NCBI GenBank assembly: GCA_016930155.1
Contig: JAFGHL010000039.1
Location: forward strand, 1 to 34,953
Length of the DNA: 34,953 nucleotides
Source of the DNA: Dehalococcoidia bacterium
Lineage (GTDB): Bacteria; Chloroflexota; Dehalococcoidia; GIF9; UBA5629
Direction: 5' to 3'
Shown: positions 8,508-21,607 of the stretch, in pieces
How the letters are laid out: the number at the start of each line of letters is the position of its first letter
Numbering within the stretch: position 1 is the stretch's first letter
Translations under genes and position numbers: made by a program
The notes under the pieces: generated by a model
Told to the model about the DNA's origin: nothing
The model's database searches: none
What the model saw: the letters and a program-made list of their open reading frames with translations, nothing else

Positions 8508-8927
8508 TTAAGCGTGCTTCCTGCTGACGGTCAGAGAGAGTCCCTCTATATCCGTAACCGTGACTTCCTCACCGACCTTCAGCTCTCCATCCGGGCAGGA
8601 TGCCTTCCACAACTCCCCCTGCACCTTGATAAAAATCTCGGGCTGGACCGTCTCCACCGTTCCGATGCTTCCCACGATGGCTTCAGGGCCTGTCACGTCC
8701 CCGTACAGCACGGTGGGGTGCCCGATGCGGTACATGACACAGGCATACACCGTGAAACAGGCCAGCACGGCTACCACACCCCAGACAGGCACCTGCACGC
8801 CGAAGGCGGGCATTACCCACAACAGCAGCGCGGCCAGGGCCAGCTCTTCGATGGCGGTGCTGATCAGTGAATAAATGGTGTGCCAGCGGCCGGATCTGCG
8901 TTTTCTCAACTGCTCCCCGGCTGCCAT
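8508..8927 (-). CDS. NfeD-like membrane protein
   Basis: The 139-residue protein has two membrane helices (about residues 18-40 and 47-68) and a C-terminal beta-rich OB-fold domain. The pattern is an initial G-x-x-G-x-V, then a Gly-x-x-Trp-x-Ala segment (GELWKAS, 104-110) and a V-G-x-x-V-x-V end, as in NfeD-like proteins. Such proteins usually work with SPFH-domain or stomatin-type membrane proteins or with a protease; no such partner is next door. It starts three bases after the cyclase-family stop codon and is the last gene of a three-gene minus-strand unit. Its specific role is unknown. Confidence 0.7.
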   Translation of the reverse strand: MAAGEQLRKRRSGRWHTIYSLISTAIEELALAALLLWVMPAFGVQVPVWGVVAVLACFTVYACVMYRIGHPTVLYGDVTGPEAIVGSIGTVETVQPEIFIKVQGELWKASCPDGELKVGEEVTVTDIEGLSLTVSRKHA

Positions 8928-8930
8928 AAG

Positions 8931-9692
8931 CTAATCATCGAACATCGCCACCACGCGCGCCCAGCCGGCGCTGCCGCCGGTCAGCCTGACCGGAAAGCAG
9001 GCCACTTTGAAGCCCGTTGGCCTCGGCAGTTTGTCCAGGTTGGCCAATTTTTCGATGTGGCAATATTCCTTTTTGATGCCGGCCTTGTGGGCGGTCCAGA
9101 TCAATCCCTTATCGTGCGTCCTGTCGAACTCCTCTTTGATGGCCGCGAAGGGACGGTCCCAGCCCCAGGTGTCGATACCCATGACGCGGCTGCCCTGTTC
9201 TATCAGCCAGAGGGTGGATTCCTCGGTCATGCCGCATCCCGCCGAGAAATATTCGGGCTTGCCCCACAGCTTGTCGGAGTCCGTCCGTATCATGACAATA
9301 TCCCAGGGCTTGATGGTGTAGTTTATCTTTTTAAGCGCTTTCTTCAGGTCCTCCACGGTAACGCCCGTTCCCTGCGGCTTGTGCCGCATATCCAGCACCA
9401 CGCCGTCGTGGTAAAACCAGTCAAGCGGCATCTGGTCGATGGTCCTGGCCGGCCGGCCCTCGGACAGGGGGGCGTAATGCCATGGAGCGTCGACGTGCGT
9501 GCCGGCATGCGCGCCCAGTGTGGCTGAGTCATCCGCCCACCCCAACCCATCCGCCAGGTCCTCCTTTTTCCCACCCAGGAACATCTCGATAATTGGCAGG
9601 CTCACATCATGCGCCTTATGCTCGACCTTGACGGGCAGCGGCTCGCTGGGGCTGTCCTCGGTTGGCACGCTCAAATCATAGAACCTGGTCAT
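8931..9692 (-). CDS. Cyclase-family metal-dependent hydrolase (kynurenine formamidase-like)
   Basis: The 253-residue protein has the family signature H62-x-G-T-H66-x-D68-x-P-x-H72, which binds the catalytic metal. The rest fits the cyclase/arylformamidase fold, including an AGCGMTEES segment and a GIDTWG region that lines the active site in relatives. Members hydrolyse N-formylkynurenine, isatin or cyclic amides. No tryptophan-breakdown genes are nearby, so the substrate cannot be given. AAAGGAG lies seven bases before the ATG. It lies between the YhhN gene (31 bases upstream) and the NfeD-like gene, so the three are probably cotranscribed. Confidence 0.82.
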   Translation of the reverse strand: MTRFYDLSVPTEDSPSEPLPVKVEHKAHDVSLPIIEMFLGGKKEDLADGLGWADDSATLGAHAGTHVDAPWHYAPLSEGRPARTIDQMPLDWFYHDGVVLDMRHKPQGTGVTVEDLKKALKKINYTIKPWDIVMIRTDSDKLWGKPEYFSAGCGMTEESTLWLIEQGSRVMGIDTWGWDRPFAAIKEEFDRTHDKGLIWTAHKAGIKKEYCHIEKLANLDKLPRPTGFKVACFPVRLTGGSAGWARVVAMFDD

Positions 9693-9723
9693 CTTACCGC
9701 TCCTTTCACGTTACCGCCGATGA

Positions 9724-10425
9724 TTATGCCACGAAATATAGAATACTCAATGCGATGCTGTACTGGGCAGCGTAATACAGGATGTGGTTAAGCGAGATAA
9801 ACGCCCTGGAATCCTTGTTATCGTAATAAGTCATGCTCAGGACGAGGTCCGACAGCAGGAACAGGATTGATCCCGCGGCCAGTAAAACGGTGCATGCGCT
9901 GTAACCCTGATCGACTGCCGCGTAGCAGGCCTGCGCCATCATATAGGATAATACGAATGTATACGCATATGTATCAACGGTGTGCTCGGCGAAATTAAAT
10001 TTGAATACAAGCCTGCTGATGCAGATTATTATGGCCGCCACAATAATTGCGATAGCCAGGGGTATCCAGTTGAAGCCGAAATAGGCGATTAATGCCGCCA
10101 GGTAAAACAGGTGCCCTATAAGGAAAGCCGCCATCCCTCCGTGCTGATAGAGCGACGATGATTCTTTGTATATTATCTTGAGGTCCAGCAATATATCGCC
10201 GATAAGGCCGCATACAAGCCCCATCATGATGAGCACGGCGAACGTAGCGACATCCTGACTTGAATTGACCAGAAAAGACGTGAAAGCAACCGCCATGAAC
10301 AGGAAGCTGGCAAGTGTCTTGTAAAGCAGCGCCTTGACGCTGCCGTTGCGGTCCCGGTTCACGAGGAAGAGAGTTAAGGCGATCGCGCCCAGCAATACAA
10401 TGAGATAAGGATAATTAATCATCAT
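9724..10425 (-). CDS. YhhN-family membrane protein (lysoplasmalogenase-like)
   Basis: The 233-residue protein is almost entirely hydrophobic, with seven or eight predicted membrane helices. Conserved YhhN features are visible: a GDILLDLK segment near residues 77-84, a FLIGHLFYLAA segment, a FLLSDLVLS segment and a final helix with YYAAQY. Some family members (TMEM86) are lysoplasmalogenases that cleave the vinyl-ether bond of lysoplasmalogens; this activity is unproven for most bacterial members. It may start translation very close to the 5' end of its mRNA (see the -10 element at 10434-10439), as no Shine-Dalgarno is seen before ATGATG. It is divergent from ligA. Confidence 0.8.
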   Translation of the reverse strand: MMINYPYLIVLLGAIALTLFLVNRDRNGSVKALLYKTLASFLFMAVAFTSFLVNSSQDVATFAVLIMMGLVCGLIGDILLDLKIIYKESSSLYQHGGMAAFLIGHLFYLAALIAYFGFNWIPLAIAIIVAAIIICISRLVFKFNFAEHTVDTYAYTFVLSYMMAQACYAAVDQGYSACTVLLAAGSILFLLSDLVLSMTYYDNKDSRAFISLNHILYYAAQYSIALSILYFVA

Positions 10426-10433
10426 ATGTTTAC

Positions 10434-10439
10434 ATTATA
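10434..10439 (-). promoter_or_regulatory. Candidate -10 element of the YhhN unit, possibly leaderless
   Basis: On the minus strand TATAAT ends only eight bases before the first ATG at 10425. If used, transcription would begin at or within a few bases of the start codon. The -35 region is weak. Confidence 0.4.
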
Positions 10440-10519
10440 TACCAGTTTGACCGGCAGGATTCCAATTGACGTTCTGCCGCGGATGACCGGCGGTCGGCGT
10501 ATATTTAGCATCGCCTTAA

Positions 10520-10528
10520 TGCTATAAT
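10520..10528 (+). promoter_or_regulatory. Extended -10 promoter of ligA
   Basis: TGCTATAAT is a perfect extended -10, 31 bases before the ligA ATG. It is identical to the elements at 935-943 and 24566-24574. No good -35 is seen. Confidence 0.6.
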
Positions 10529-10559
10529 TCCCCTGATCAGAAGGCCAGGATGTTGTTAG

Positions 10560-13186
<2,627 letters not shown>

Positions 13187-13270
13187 CTTTAAACCTTTTC
13201 ACGGCATGGACACGGGCAAGCCCTGCGTTATCAGGGTGGTTGAATAAATTAGGTACTCAGGAGGGTGATC

Positions 13271-14599
13271 ATGAAAGTCGCCATAATAGGAGGGGGAGGT
13301 GGCGCCAGCAACGCCGCCAATGTCATTCGCAGTCTGGATAAGCAGGCTCAAATCGACATATTTACCAACAGGGAAGACATCGGGAATTTGCCGTGTGAAA
13401 TCCCATTCGTAATCAAAGGCGCGATCCCCTCCTGGGAAAGCAGTTTTGCTTTCAAAGAGAAATTCTATAAGGAAAGAAATATTCAGGTGCACTTCAACAC
13501 CGAAATAACGGAAATATTCCCCCGGGAAAAGCGGATAACTGCAGAGGGGAACAACTATTCCTATGATAAAGCTATCCTCGATCTTGGCTCCATTCCGTCT
13601 ATTCCCAGGATCGAAGGATTGAACGGCCGGAATGAGTATTTTTTAACGACCTGGACAAAGCATGGTAAAGAGTTTGCACAGATTGTATCGAAATACCGCA
13701 GCGCTGCGGTTATCGGGACCGGGCAGATCGCGTTAGAAGTAGCGGAGATACTCAAAGGAAAAGGCTATGAAAAAGTATACCTCCTGGGCAGGTCCGAACG
13801 CATTCTGCGCGCATACCTTGATCGAGATATGGTGGAGATAGTGGAGAGCGCAATCAGAGATAGTGGAATTGAGTTGATACTGTCCGCCAAAATGCTTGGC
13901 GTCAAAACCAATGAGGACAAAAAGATACTATCGCTGTCGGACAGGGATATCGAAACGGACTTCCTTTTTCTTGCAGCAGGGATGGAGCCTAACACGGGAT
14001 TGGCAAAAAGAGCAGGGCTCAAGCTGGGTCGCACACAGGCAATTGCCGTAAATGAGTACCTGCAGACCAGCGATCACGATATCTACGCTATCGGAGATTG
14101 CATGGAAAACTATGAAAGGATCACGGGCGATAAAATACGTTATCAAACAGCGACCAATGCGGCTCGCAATGGAAGGCTGGCGGGCAAAAACCTGGCGCTG
14201 GGCAATGTGTTCCCCTACAATGGCACGGTAATGCCGTTTGTTACCGAGGCATTCGGCTACCAGATAGGAACAGTAGGCTTCACCGAGGACAGGGCAAGGG
14301 AGCGTGGCATCGATGTTGTTTCCAACCTGATCGAAACGTCCACCCGGCGACGGCCTTTCGGGGGCAAGCCGGTTCGGATCAAGCTGATAGCTGATCGTAA
14401 AACAAAGACTTTAGTCGGGGCGCAGTTGATCGGGGGGGAGCTGGTTTCGGGCAAGATCGATAAGCTTGCCGTCGCCGTGGCCTGCAAGATACCGGTCGAA
14501 CAGCTATCACTGATAGACACCTGCTATTCACCCACGCTGGGATCAAGCTATGAAGCCCTGACCATGGCGCTGGACGAGCTTCAAGAGAAATTCGCCTGA
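13271..14599 (+). CDS. FAD-dependent pyridine nucleotide-disulfide oxidoreductase (CoA-disulfide reductase / NADH oxidase-like)
   Basis: The 442-residue protein has an N-terminal FAD-binding Gly-rich loop (IIGGGGGAS, 5-13), a second NAD(P)H-binding loop (VIGTGQIALE), an AIGDC FAD-contacting motif and a C-terminal dimerisation domain. C42 in LPCEIP lies where CoA-disulfide reductases and Nox-type enzymes carry their single redox-active Cys. Such enzymes reduce CoA disulfide, polysulfide or O2 with NAD(P)H; which substrate cannot be told. The ATG at 13271 follows AGGAGGG by five bases, favouring it over a GTG six bases earlier. Its codon use is more A/T-rich than its neighbours, which may mean separate acquisition. 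Confidence 0.85.
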   Translation: MKVAIIGGGGGASNAANVIRSLDKQAQIDIFTNREDIGNLPCEIPFVIKGAIPSWESSFAFKEKFYKERNIQVHFNTEITEIFPREKRITAEGNNYSYDKAILDLGSIPSIPRIEGLNGRNEYFLTTWTKHGKEFAQIVSKYRSAAVIGTGQIALEVAEILKGKGYEKVYLLGRSERILRAYLDRDMVEIVESAIRDSGIELILSAKMLGVKTNEDKKILSLSDRDIETDFLFLAAGMEPNTGLAKRAGLKLGRTQAIAVNEYLQTSDHDIYAIGDCMENYERITGDKIRYQTATNAARNGRLAGKNLALGNVFPYNGTVMPFVTEAFGYQIGTVGFTEDRARERGIDVVSNLIETSTRRRPFGGKPVRIKLIADRKTKTLVGAQLIGGELVSGKIDKLAVAVACKIPVEQLSLIDTCYSPTLGSSYEALTMALDELQEKFA

Positions 14600-14675
14600 T
14601 CGTAATATTAGCTTGAATTACGACCGGTGGGCTTACATGCCGTTCACCAACCGGGTTGAAAGTTGGTAGAAGCTA

Positions 14676-14705
14676 TTGTCCGTATTAAAAAACGGATGGT
14701 ATAAT
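14676..14705 (+). promoter_or_regulatory. Promoter of the enolase unit
   Basis: TTGTCC (14676-14681), an 18-base spacer, then TATAAT (14700-14705), also preceded by TG as in extended -10 elements (TGGTATAAT). It lies 56 bases before the enolase ATG, in a 162-base gap that shows no gene. Confidence 0.65.
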
Positions 14706-14722
14706 GACACGGCTTTGAATAA

Positions 14723-16036
<1,314 letters not shown>

Positions 16037-16050
16037 GAGGATAATATCTC

Positions 16051-17046
16051 ATGGAGCTGTTCAAGGGCATCAACCAGATCAAACTACCGCTTCTCAAGGT
16101 CGGCCCGGAGAACGTCAACGTCTATATCGTCGAAGGCACTGAAGGCAACCTCCTGATCGATACGGGCTGGAACACGACCGAGGCCTTCAACACGCTGGCC
16201 CTGGAGATGAAGAACAGCGGCTTCGCCATGAAGGATATCACCGACATCGTCGTCACGCATTTTCACCCCGACCACATCGGCCTGGCGGGGAAGATTCAGG
16301 AGCTGACCGGCGCTACAGTCTCACTCAGCGAGATCGAGGGCAACCTGCTGGATTCGCGTTATTTTCACGCGGACAACCTGCTGGCGGAGTTGTCCTCCTT
16401 TTTAATATCAAACGGCGTGCCGGACTGGGAACTCAAGATGCTCTCGGAGGCTTCATTCAACATCCGCAGCTATGTCTCCCCTTTCACGACTACTAAATTG
16501 TTGAAGGAGGGCGACGTCGTCTCCATGCCCCCTTATGAATTCCAGGTAATGGCCACGCCCGGGCATTCGCCGGGCCATATCTGCTTGTACGAGCCGAATA
16601 AAAAATACTTCTTCAGCGGCGACCACGTGCTCTCAGAAGTTGTCCCCAATGTAAGCTACCACCCGCAGTCAGGTGAGAATCCGCTCGGTGATTATGTGAA
16701 GTCTCTGGGATCGCTGTCGGAACTGGAGGTACGGTTTGTCTTCCCCGGCCACGGATCGGTCTTCAGCGGGCTCGGCCCCACGATGGACGACATACTGCGT
16801 TTCCATCGCGACAGGATGATGAGGATACAGCGCGTGATGGGCGTTGAGACAAAGAACGCCTTTGACGTGGCGAAATCCATACCGTGGGTTGTCAACGGCG
16901 AAGAAACGGCCTACGATAAGTTAGAGCCGATAGACCGGAGGCTGGCGGTGCTGGAGGCGCTGGCGCACCTGCAGTACATGGTGGCCGAGGGCAAGGGCAA
17001 GAAAATGTCGGAAAACGGAAAGACTATTTACTGGTCCGGTGAATAG
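16051..17046 (+). CDS. Metallo-beta-lactamase-fold hydrolase
   Basis: The 331-residue protein has the glyoxalase II-like zinc motif H70-x-H72-x-D74-H75, followed by a TPGHSPGH His, a SGDHVL Asp and a FPGHG His, giving a complete binuclear metal site. A C-terminal helical extension (about residues 245-331) with a partly conserved winged-helix look is common in lactamase-fold hydrolases of the LACTB2 type. The substrate is unknown; thioesters or RNA are both possible for this group. AGGAGG precedes the ATG. It is three bases upstream of the QueF-like gene. Confidence 0.85.
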   Translation: MELFKGINQIKLPLLKVGPENVNVYIVEGTEGNLLIDTGWNTTEAFNTLALEMKNSGFAMKDITDIVVTHFHPDHIGLAGKIQELTGATVSLSEIEGNLLDSRYFHADNLLAELSSFLISNGVPDWELKMLSEASFNIRSYVSPFTTTKLLKEGDVVSMPPYEFQVMATPGHSPGHICLYEPNKKYFFSGDHVLSEVVPNVSYHPQSGENPLGDYVKSLGSLSELEVRFVFPGHGSVFSGLGPTMDDILRFHRDRMMRIQRVMGVETKNAFDVAKSIPWVVNGEETAYDKLEPIDRRLAVLEALAHLQYMVAEGKGKKMSENGKTIYWSGE

Positions 17047-17049
17047 CCC

Positions 17050-17472
17050 ATGGACAAACTCGTACGTAAAATTCAGTCGCTCAACCTGAAATACAGCGAC
17101 GCGCCGCAGCCCGACATGCTGATCGCCATGCCCAACCCATACGCGGGACGGGACTACCGGATAGAAGTGGTCGCGCCCGAGTTCACCGCTCTCTGCCCCA
17201 TCAACGAGGGACAGCCCGATTTCGCCACCATCACTATCAAGTATGTGCCCGATAAGTCCATCATCGAGTTCAAATCGCTCAAACTGTACCTGACCAGCTA
17301 CCGCACCGTCAGGACTTTCTACGAGGAATCTACCAACCGCATACTGGAGGATCTGGTCAGGACGCTTAAGCCTAAGAGCATGGAGATCGTCAGCGAATGG
17401 AATGTCCGCGGCGGCATGTCTACCAGAATCACCGCCGCCTACAATAAGAGTAAAACAAGCAAAGGAGGTTGA
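17050..17472 (+). CDS. queF: QueF-type 7-cyano-7-deazaguanine reductase (or QueF-like)
   Basis: The 140-residue protein matches the single-domain (B. subtilis-type) QueF that reduces preQ0 to preQ1 for queuosine synthesis. The substrate-linking Cys is C49 (EFTALCP), the acid is D57 (QPDF), and the NADPH motif appears as E73-F-K-S-L-K78. Two departures are visible. The loop between C49 and D57 is one residue longer than in B. subtilis. The usual Phe-His-Glu reads Phe-Tyr91-Glu92, losing a His that normally contacts the substrate. It may still be a reductase, or it may resemble QueF-like amidinotransferases. There is no independent promoter or strong Shine-Dalgarno; it relies on coupling to the upstream gene. 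Confidence 0.8.
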   Translation: MDKLVRKIQSLNLKYSDAPQPDMLIAMPNPYAGRDYRIEVVAPEFTALCPINEGQPDFATITIKYVPDKSIIEFKSLKLYLTSYRTVRTFYEESTNRILEDLVRTLKPKSMEIVSEWNVRGGMSTRITAAYNKSKTSKGG

Positions 17473-18489
<1,017 letters not shown>

Positions 18490-18536
18490 AAAACAGAATC
18501 TAGATTAAGATTCAGATTTAGACTGAGATTAAGGGG

Positions 18537-19667
18537 ATGCCGGAACAAAACATTCAGGGAACGGAGGTCTGCGTATCACCGGCGGCCGGCGCCGCCAACG
18601 CTTATGAAAAGCACTGGTTTTGCGTTTCCCTGGCCACCGACGGCAGGGTCACCATGCAGGATGCCGACTCCCCCGAATGCTTCCTTCCAAACCTGAGGAC
18701 TTCGCTGCTGGCCTGGGTGGATTACCGCACCGGCGATTATGAAAGAGATGTGCGCAGCGGTGCGGTTGCCCTGGGGTTCTCACCACAGCTGGTCGACGCG
18801 CTGGCCGGCAATCAGCGCCTGCTGTATGAAGACTATTCCAGCGAGATGGGGATCAAGCTGCCGTCGATACAAATTCGCATCAACGCAGAGATCAACGCAG
18901 AGATCAACGTACAGAACTATCCGACCCTGCTCCTGCTGCGCAGGAATTTCATCCTGACCGTGCACCCCATCCTGGTCGATCGCCGCTTCATACGCCTGCG
19001 CAGATACTCCGAGACCATCTTTAAGAAGGTGCCTATCGATATCTGCGCCGAAGACAAGTTGACCACGCTTCTGATACGCATCATCGACCAGAACAACGAC
19101 CGCAATTTCGAGCATCTCAGGCAGATAGAGGGTCGCGGCGACGACCTCAACCGCAGCCTGATGGACCCCAAGACACCGCGCGCGCTGTTGGGACCGCAGA
19201 TATATAATATGAAGCACGCACTGATCACCTACCTGGACGCGCTGTGGGAGACGGTGGACGTGCTGCACGACCTGCGCTACGGGGACGCCGATCTGCTGAC
19301 CAATGAGTCCTCGCTGCTCAACAGGATGGGGTACCTTGCGGACGATGTCAGCCGCCAGATCGGCCTGGCGGAGCATATGTCGGAGGTACTGGCATCGGGC
19401 CTCGAGGTTCTTCAATCGATCTACAACAACCAGTTGCAGGCTATGAACAACAGGATCGCCCTGCTGATGACCTACCTGACCGTGCTGGGCACGGCGGTGC
19501 TGGTGCCCAACACGCTGGCCACGATATTCAGCAACGCGGCCTTTAACATGGGCCCCCAGGACTTCGGCTGGTACGTTTCCCTGCTGGTTGTTTCCACGGT
19601 GGTGTCAACAGTGCTTGCCTTCGTCTGGGTGAAGAAGTCGGGTTTTATACCAAAAAAAATGGACTGA
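18537..19667 (+). CDS. CorA-like divalent cation channel with altered GMN motif
   Basis: The 376-residue protein has the CorA shape: a large N-terminal cytoplasmic domain, a long helical stalk (about residues 225-305) and two C-terminal membrane helices (about 307-330 and 343-365) ending in a basic tail (KKSGFIPKKMD). In place of the Tyr-Gly-Met-Asn selectivity signature after the first helix, the loop reads Phe336-Asn-Met-Gly339. CorA proteins conduct Mg2+, Co2+ or Ni2+, and loss of GMN makes the substrate uncertain. An Ile-Asn-Ala-Glu repeat occurs at about residues 117-126. The ATG has AAGGGG directly adjacent, an unusually short spacing. It converges with the SDR gene, whose stop codon is only two bases away. 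Confidence 0.75.
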   Translation: MPEQNIQGTEVCVSPAAGAANAYEKHWFCVSLATDGRVTMQDADSPECFLPNLRTSLLAWVDYRTGDYERDVRSGAVALGFSPQLVDALAGNQRLLYEDYSSEMGIKLPSIQIRINAEINAEINVQNYPTLLLLRRNFILTVHPILVDRRFIRLRRYSETIFKKVPIDICAEDKLTTLLIRIIDQNNDRNFEHLRQIEGRGDDLNRSLMDPKTPRALLGPQIYNMKHALITYLDALWETVDVLHDLRYGDADLLTNESSLLNRMGYLADDVSRQIGLAEHMSEVLASGLEVLQSIYNNQLQAMNNRIALLMTYLTVLGTAVLVPNTLATIFSNAAFNMGPQDFGWYVSLLVVSTVVSTVLAFVWVKKSGFIPKKMD

Positions 19668-19669
19668 AT

Positions 19670-20584
19670 TTACGGGGCGCCGGCCAGTCCCGTCAGCCGC
19701 TCGCTTATCTCCCACAGCCTGGCGGCCGTCTTCCTGTCGTAGGTTGCGCGCGAAGACTTCGATTCCGTTCCTTTTACGTTCACCCTTGAGATTCTCAGGT
19801 GCTGTCTGGTCTCGAAATAGCACCCCGTCAATCCCTCGATTTCAGATGAACAGGCCAGGTGCAAAGGCAGAGCGGCGCCCTCTTCCGACCCTTTCATTAA
19901 AGCGTGAAAAAAGGCATTGATCGTCCTGCTTGAATGCGACCATATGGCGGAGCTGCAGGCCCCCGGGCAAACGCAATTAACCGTGATGCCGCTCCCCTCC
20001 AGCCGCCTGGCCAGCTCGTAGGTAAAAAAAACCACGGCCAGCTTCGACCTGGCATAGGCCGATTGACGCCCGAAGGACTTCTCCCCCTGCAGGTTATCGA
20101 AATCAAGCTTCGCCAGGCGGTGGAGCGATGTAGTCATATTGACAATCTTCGAGGGCGCCCCTGCTCTGAGAGCTCCCAGCAGCAGGTTGGTCAGTAGAAA
20201 GTATGACAGGTAGTCAACCGCAAAGGTCATCTCGATGCCGTCTTCGGTCAGCACCCTCTTCCCCATGATGACTCCGGCGTTGTTGACCAGAAGATGAAGT
20301 ACCCCGTGCTGCTGCATAAAATCCATCGCCAGTATCCTGATCTGATTCTGAACGGACAGGTCCGCCAGCAAGAGGTGGACGTCGTTATTTCCTGATTGTT
20401 GCCGAATGTATTCCTGCGCCGAGCGTCCCCTGCCGGAATCCCGGCAGACCAAAAACACTCTGGCTTCGCGGCGGGCCAGGCCCAGTGCAATCTCCCTGCC
20501 TATGCCCGAGCTGGCGCCGGTGACCATGCAGTACCTGTTTTTCAGACTCCCATCCTCCCCTTGCGCATAGTCTGTCATATCCAT
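19670..20584 (-). CDS. Short-chain dehydrogenase/reductase
   Basis: The 304-residue NAD(P)-dependent oxidoreductase has the TGASSGIG cofactor loop (22-29), NNAG (101-104), catalytic S153, and Y177-x-x-x-K181. An Arg at the end of the second strand (R48) suggests NADP. The pattern is closest to retinol-dehydrogenase-like SDRs; the substrate is unknown. The ATG at 20578 has better spacing (eight bases) from AAGGAGG than the first ATG at 20584 (two bases), so the protein may begin two residues later. It is 25 bases downstream of the Cys-rich ferredoxin-like gene and probably cotranscribed, which could give it an electron-transfer partner. Confidence 0.85.
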   Translation of the reverse strand: MDMTDYAQGEDGSLKNRYCMVTGASSGIGREIALGLARREARVFLVCRDSGRGRSAQEYIRQQSGNNDVHLLLADLSVQNQIRILAMDFMQQHGVLHLLVNNAGVIMGKRVLTEDGIEMTFAVDYLSYFLLTNLLLGALRAGAPSKIVNMTTSLHRLAKLDFDNLQGEKSFGRQSAYARSKLAVVFFTYELARRLEGSGITVNCVCPGACSSAIWSHSSRTINAFFHALMKGSEEGAALPLHLACSSEIEGLTGCYFETRQHLRISRVNVKGTESKSSRATYDRKTAARLWEISERLTGLAGAP

Positions 20585-20609
20585 ATCCTCCTTCCCATTC
20601 CCTGCCCTG

Positions 20610-21422
20610 TCATTGAACGCTTACGGCCTTCTCCAGCCTACGTATGACCTCATCGATGTGAACGCCGGACTCGTTGACCATTACGATGGCGTTATTGGGA
20701 CACACTTCCACGCAATTGCCGCAACCCAGGCAGCCGTCACCGATAACGGAATGGCCATCTTCCTGCCGTATGTTTTTAATGAAGCACGCGTCGACGCAGG
20801 CGCCGCAGCCCACGCAATCATCGGTGACGCGCACGCTGATGCCGGGCATGCGCGAGATCTTGGACCTGATGCGCCGGTCGATGTAGGGAGTGAAGCGCCA
20901 CAGGCAACAGCACGGGCAGCAGTTGCAGATCGTCATCAGCTGATCTCCGGATTCCAGGCCCAGCCAGACCGTGTCCAGCCTGTTCTTGCCCACCAGGTGG
21001 AATAGCCCTGCTTCCCGGCATATCCTGGCATGCCGGTGGGCCTCCTCCTTTGAAACCAGCCTGCCTAACTTAGGATTTATGTCAAGCACTGCCCTTCCCA
21101 GGAAAAGGCAACCCAGCGTCTGAGGATAATCGCGGCAGTTCGAGCTCTTGCGGCAGATGCAGAAATTCATGATCCAGTGGTATTGCGCCTGATCGATAAA
21201 ATGATGTACTATCTGCGATGGGAGCATCGTCTGCGAGGGCTCATCGAGCTCCTTGCCGACGCTTATGACTCTTTCCCTGGGAAGGTAAACGATATCGTCC
21301 CCCTCGAAAAGCCAGCGGTCCAGCAATGCCCCCAACACTGGCGCCCTGGTCAGAGCAGCCAGGGCAAAGCGCCCGGGAAAACCCTTCTCGATCAGCCTTA
21401 CAAACCACATCGGTCGCGACAT
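20610..21422 (-). CDS. Cys-rich 4Fe-4S dicluster ferredoxin-like protein
   Basis: The 270-residue protein ends in two ferredoxin motifs: C203-x-x-C206-x-x-C209-x-x-x-C213 and C231-x-x-C234-x-x-C237-x-x-x-C241-Pro, each able to bind a [4Fe-4S] cluster. Upstream are two more cysteine groups: FCICRKSSNC (C88, C90, C96) with C105, and a dense run C166, C168, C169, C171, C172, C173 (Cys-Asn-Cys-Cys-Pro-Cys-Cys-Cys). These may bind another cluster or metal. ATG at 21422 is preferred over GTG at 21431 because of spacing from AAGGAAGGGA. No membrane helix is certain. The function is unknown, but it is probably an electron carrier for the SDR next to it or for an outside partner. Confidence 0.75.
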   Translation of the reverse strand: MSRPMWFVRLIEKGFPGRFALAALTRAPVLGALLDRWLFEGDDIVYLPRERVISVGKELDEPSQTMLPSQIVHHFIDQAQYHWIMNFCICRKSSNCRDYPQTLGCLFLGRAVLDINPKLGRLVSKEEAHRHARICREAGLFHLVGKNRLDTVWLGLESGDQLMTICNCCPCCCLWRFTPYIDRRIRSKISRMPGISVRVTDDCVGCGACVDACFIKNIRQEDGHSVIGDGCLGCGNCVEVCPNNAIVMVNESGVHIDEVIRRLEKAVSVQ

Positions 21423-21486
21423 GAGCAACACTCCCTTCCTTTCGAAAATCGGGCCGGCCGCCCTGCACAGGCTTGAGCCCGGCTAT

Positions 21487-21515
21487 ATTGTAAAGGCACC
21501 CGGACAATCATTCAA
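21487..21515 (-). promoter_or_regulatory. Promoter of the ferredoxin-SDR unit
   Basis: On the minus strand, TTGAAT (21515-21510), a 17-base spacer and TACAAT (21492-21487) lie 65 bases before the ATG at 21422. Confidence 0.6.
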
Positions 21516-21574
21516 TTACAGCTAATAAGCGCAATTCTGGGGCAACTAAACTTTCTATAAAATTGTACGTTTAA

Positions 21575-21607
21575 TATAATAGACGCCAGGTAAACGAGGT
21601 AACCTGG
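21575..21607 (+). promoter_or_regulatory. -10 element and start-codon hairpin of the sigma factor gene
   Basis: TATAAT at 21575-21580 lacks a good -35. Right after it, CCAGGT (21586-21591) can pair with ACCTGG (21602-21607). This would place the GAGGT ribosome site in the loop and the first G of the GTG start at the end of the stem, which may damp translation. Confidence 0.4.

Noticed and set aside
14600-14675. Hairpin CGTAAT/ATTACG after the flavoprotein gene as terminator
   Set aside because: It is AT-rich, with only six pairs and no T-run.
18490-18536. A/T-rich AGATT repeats after gap as a terminator or repeat family
   Set aside because: They can form small weak hairpins (GAATCT/AGATTC) but there is no GC stem with a T-run, and the copies are too degenerate to call.
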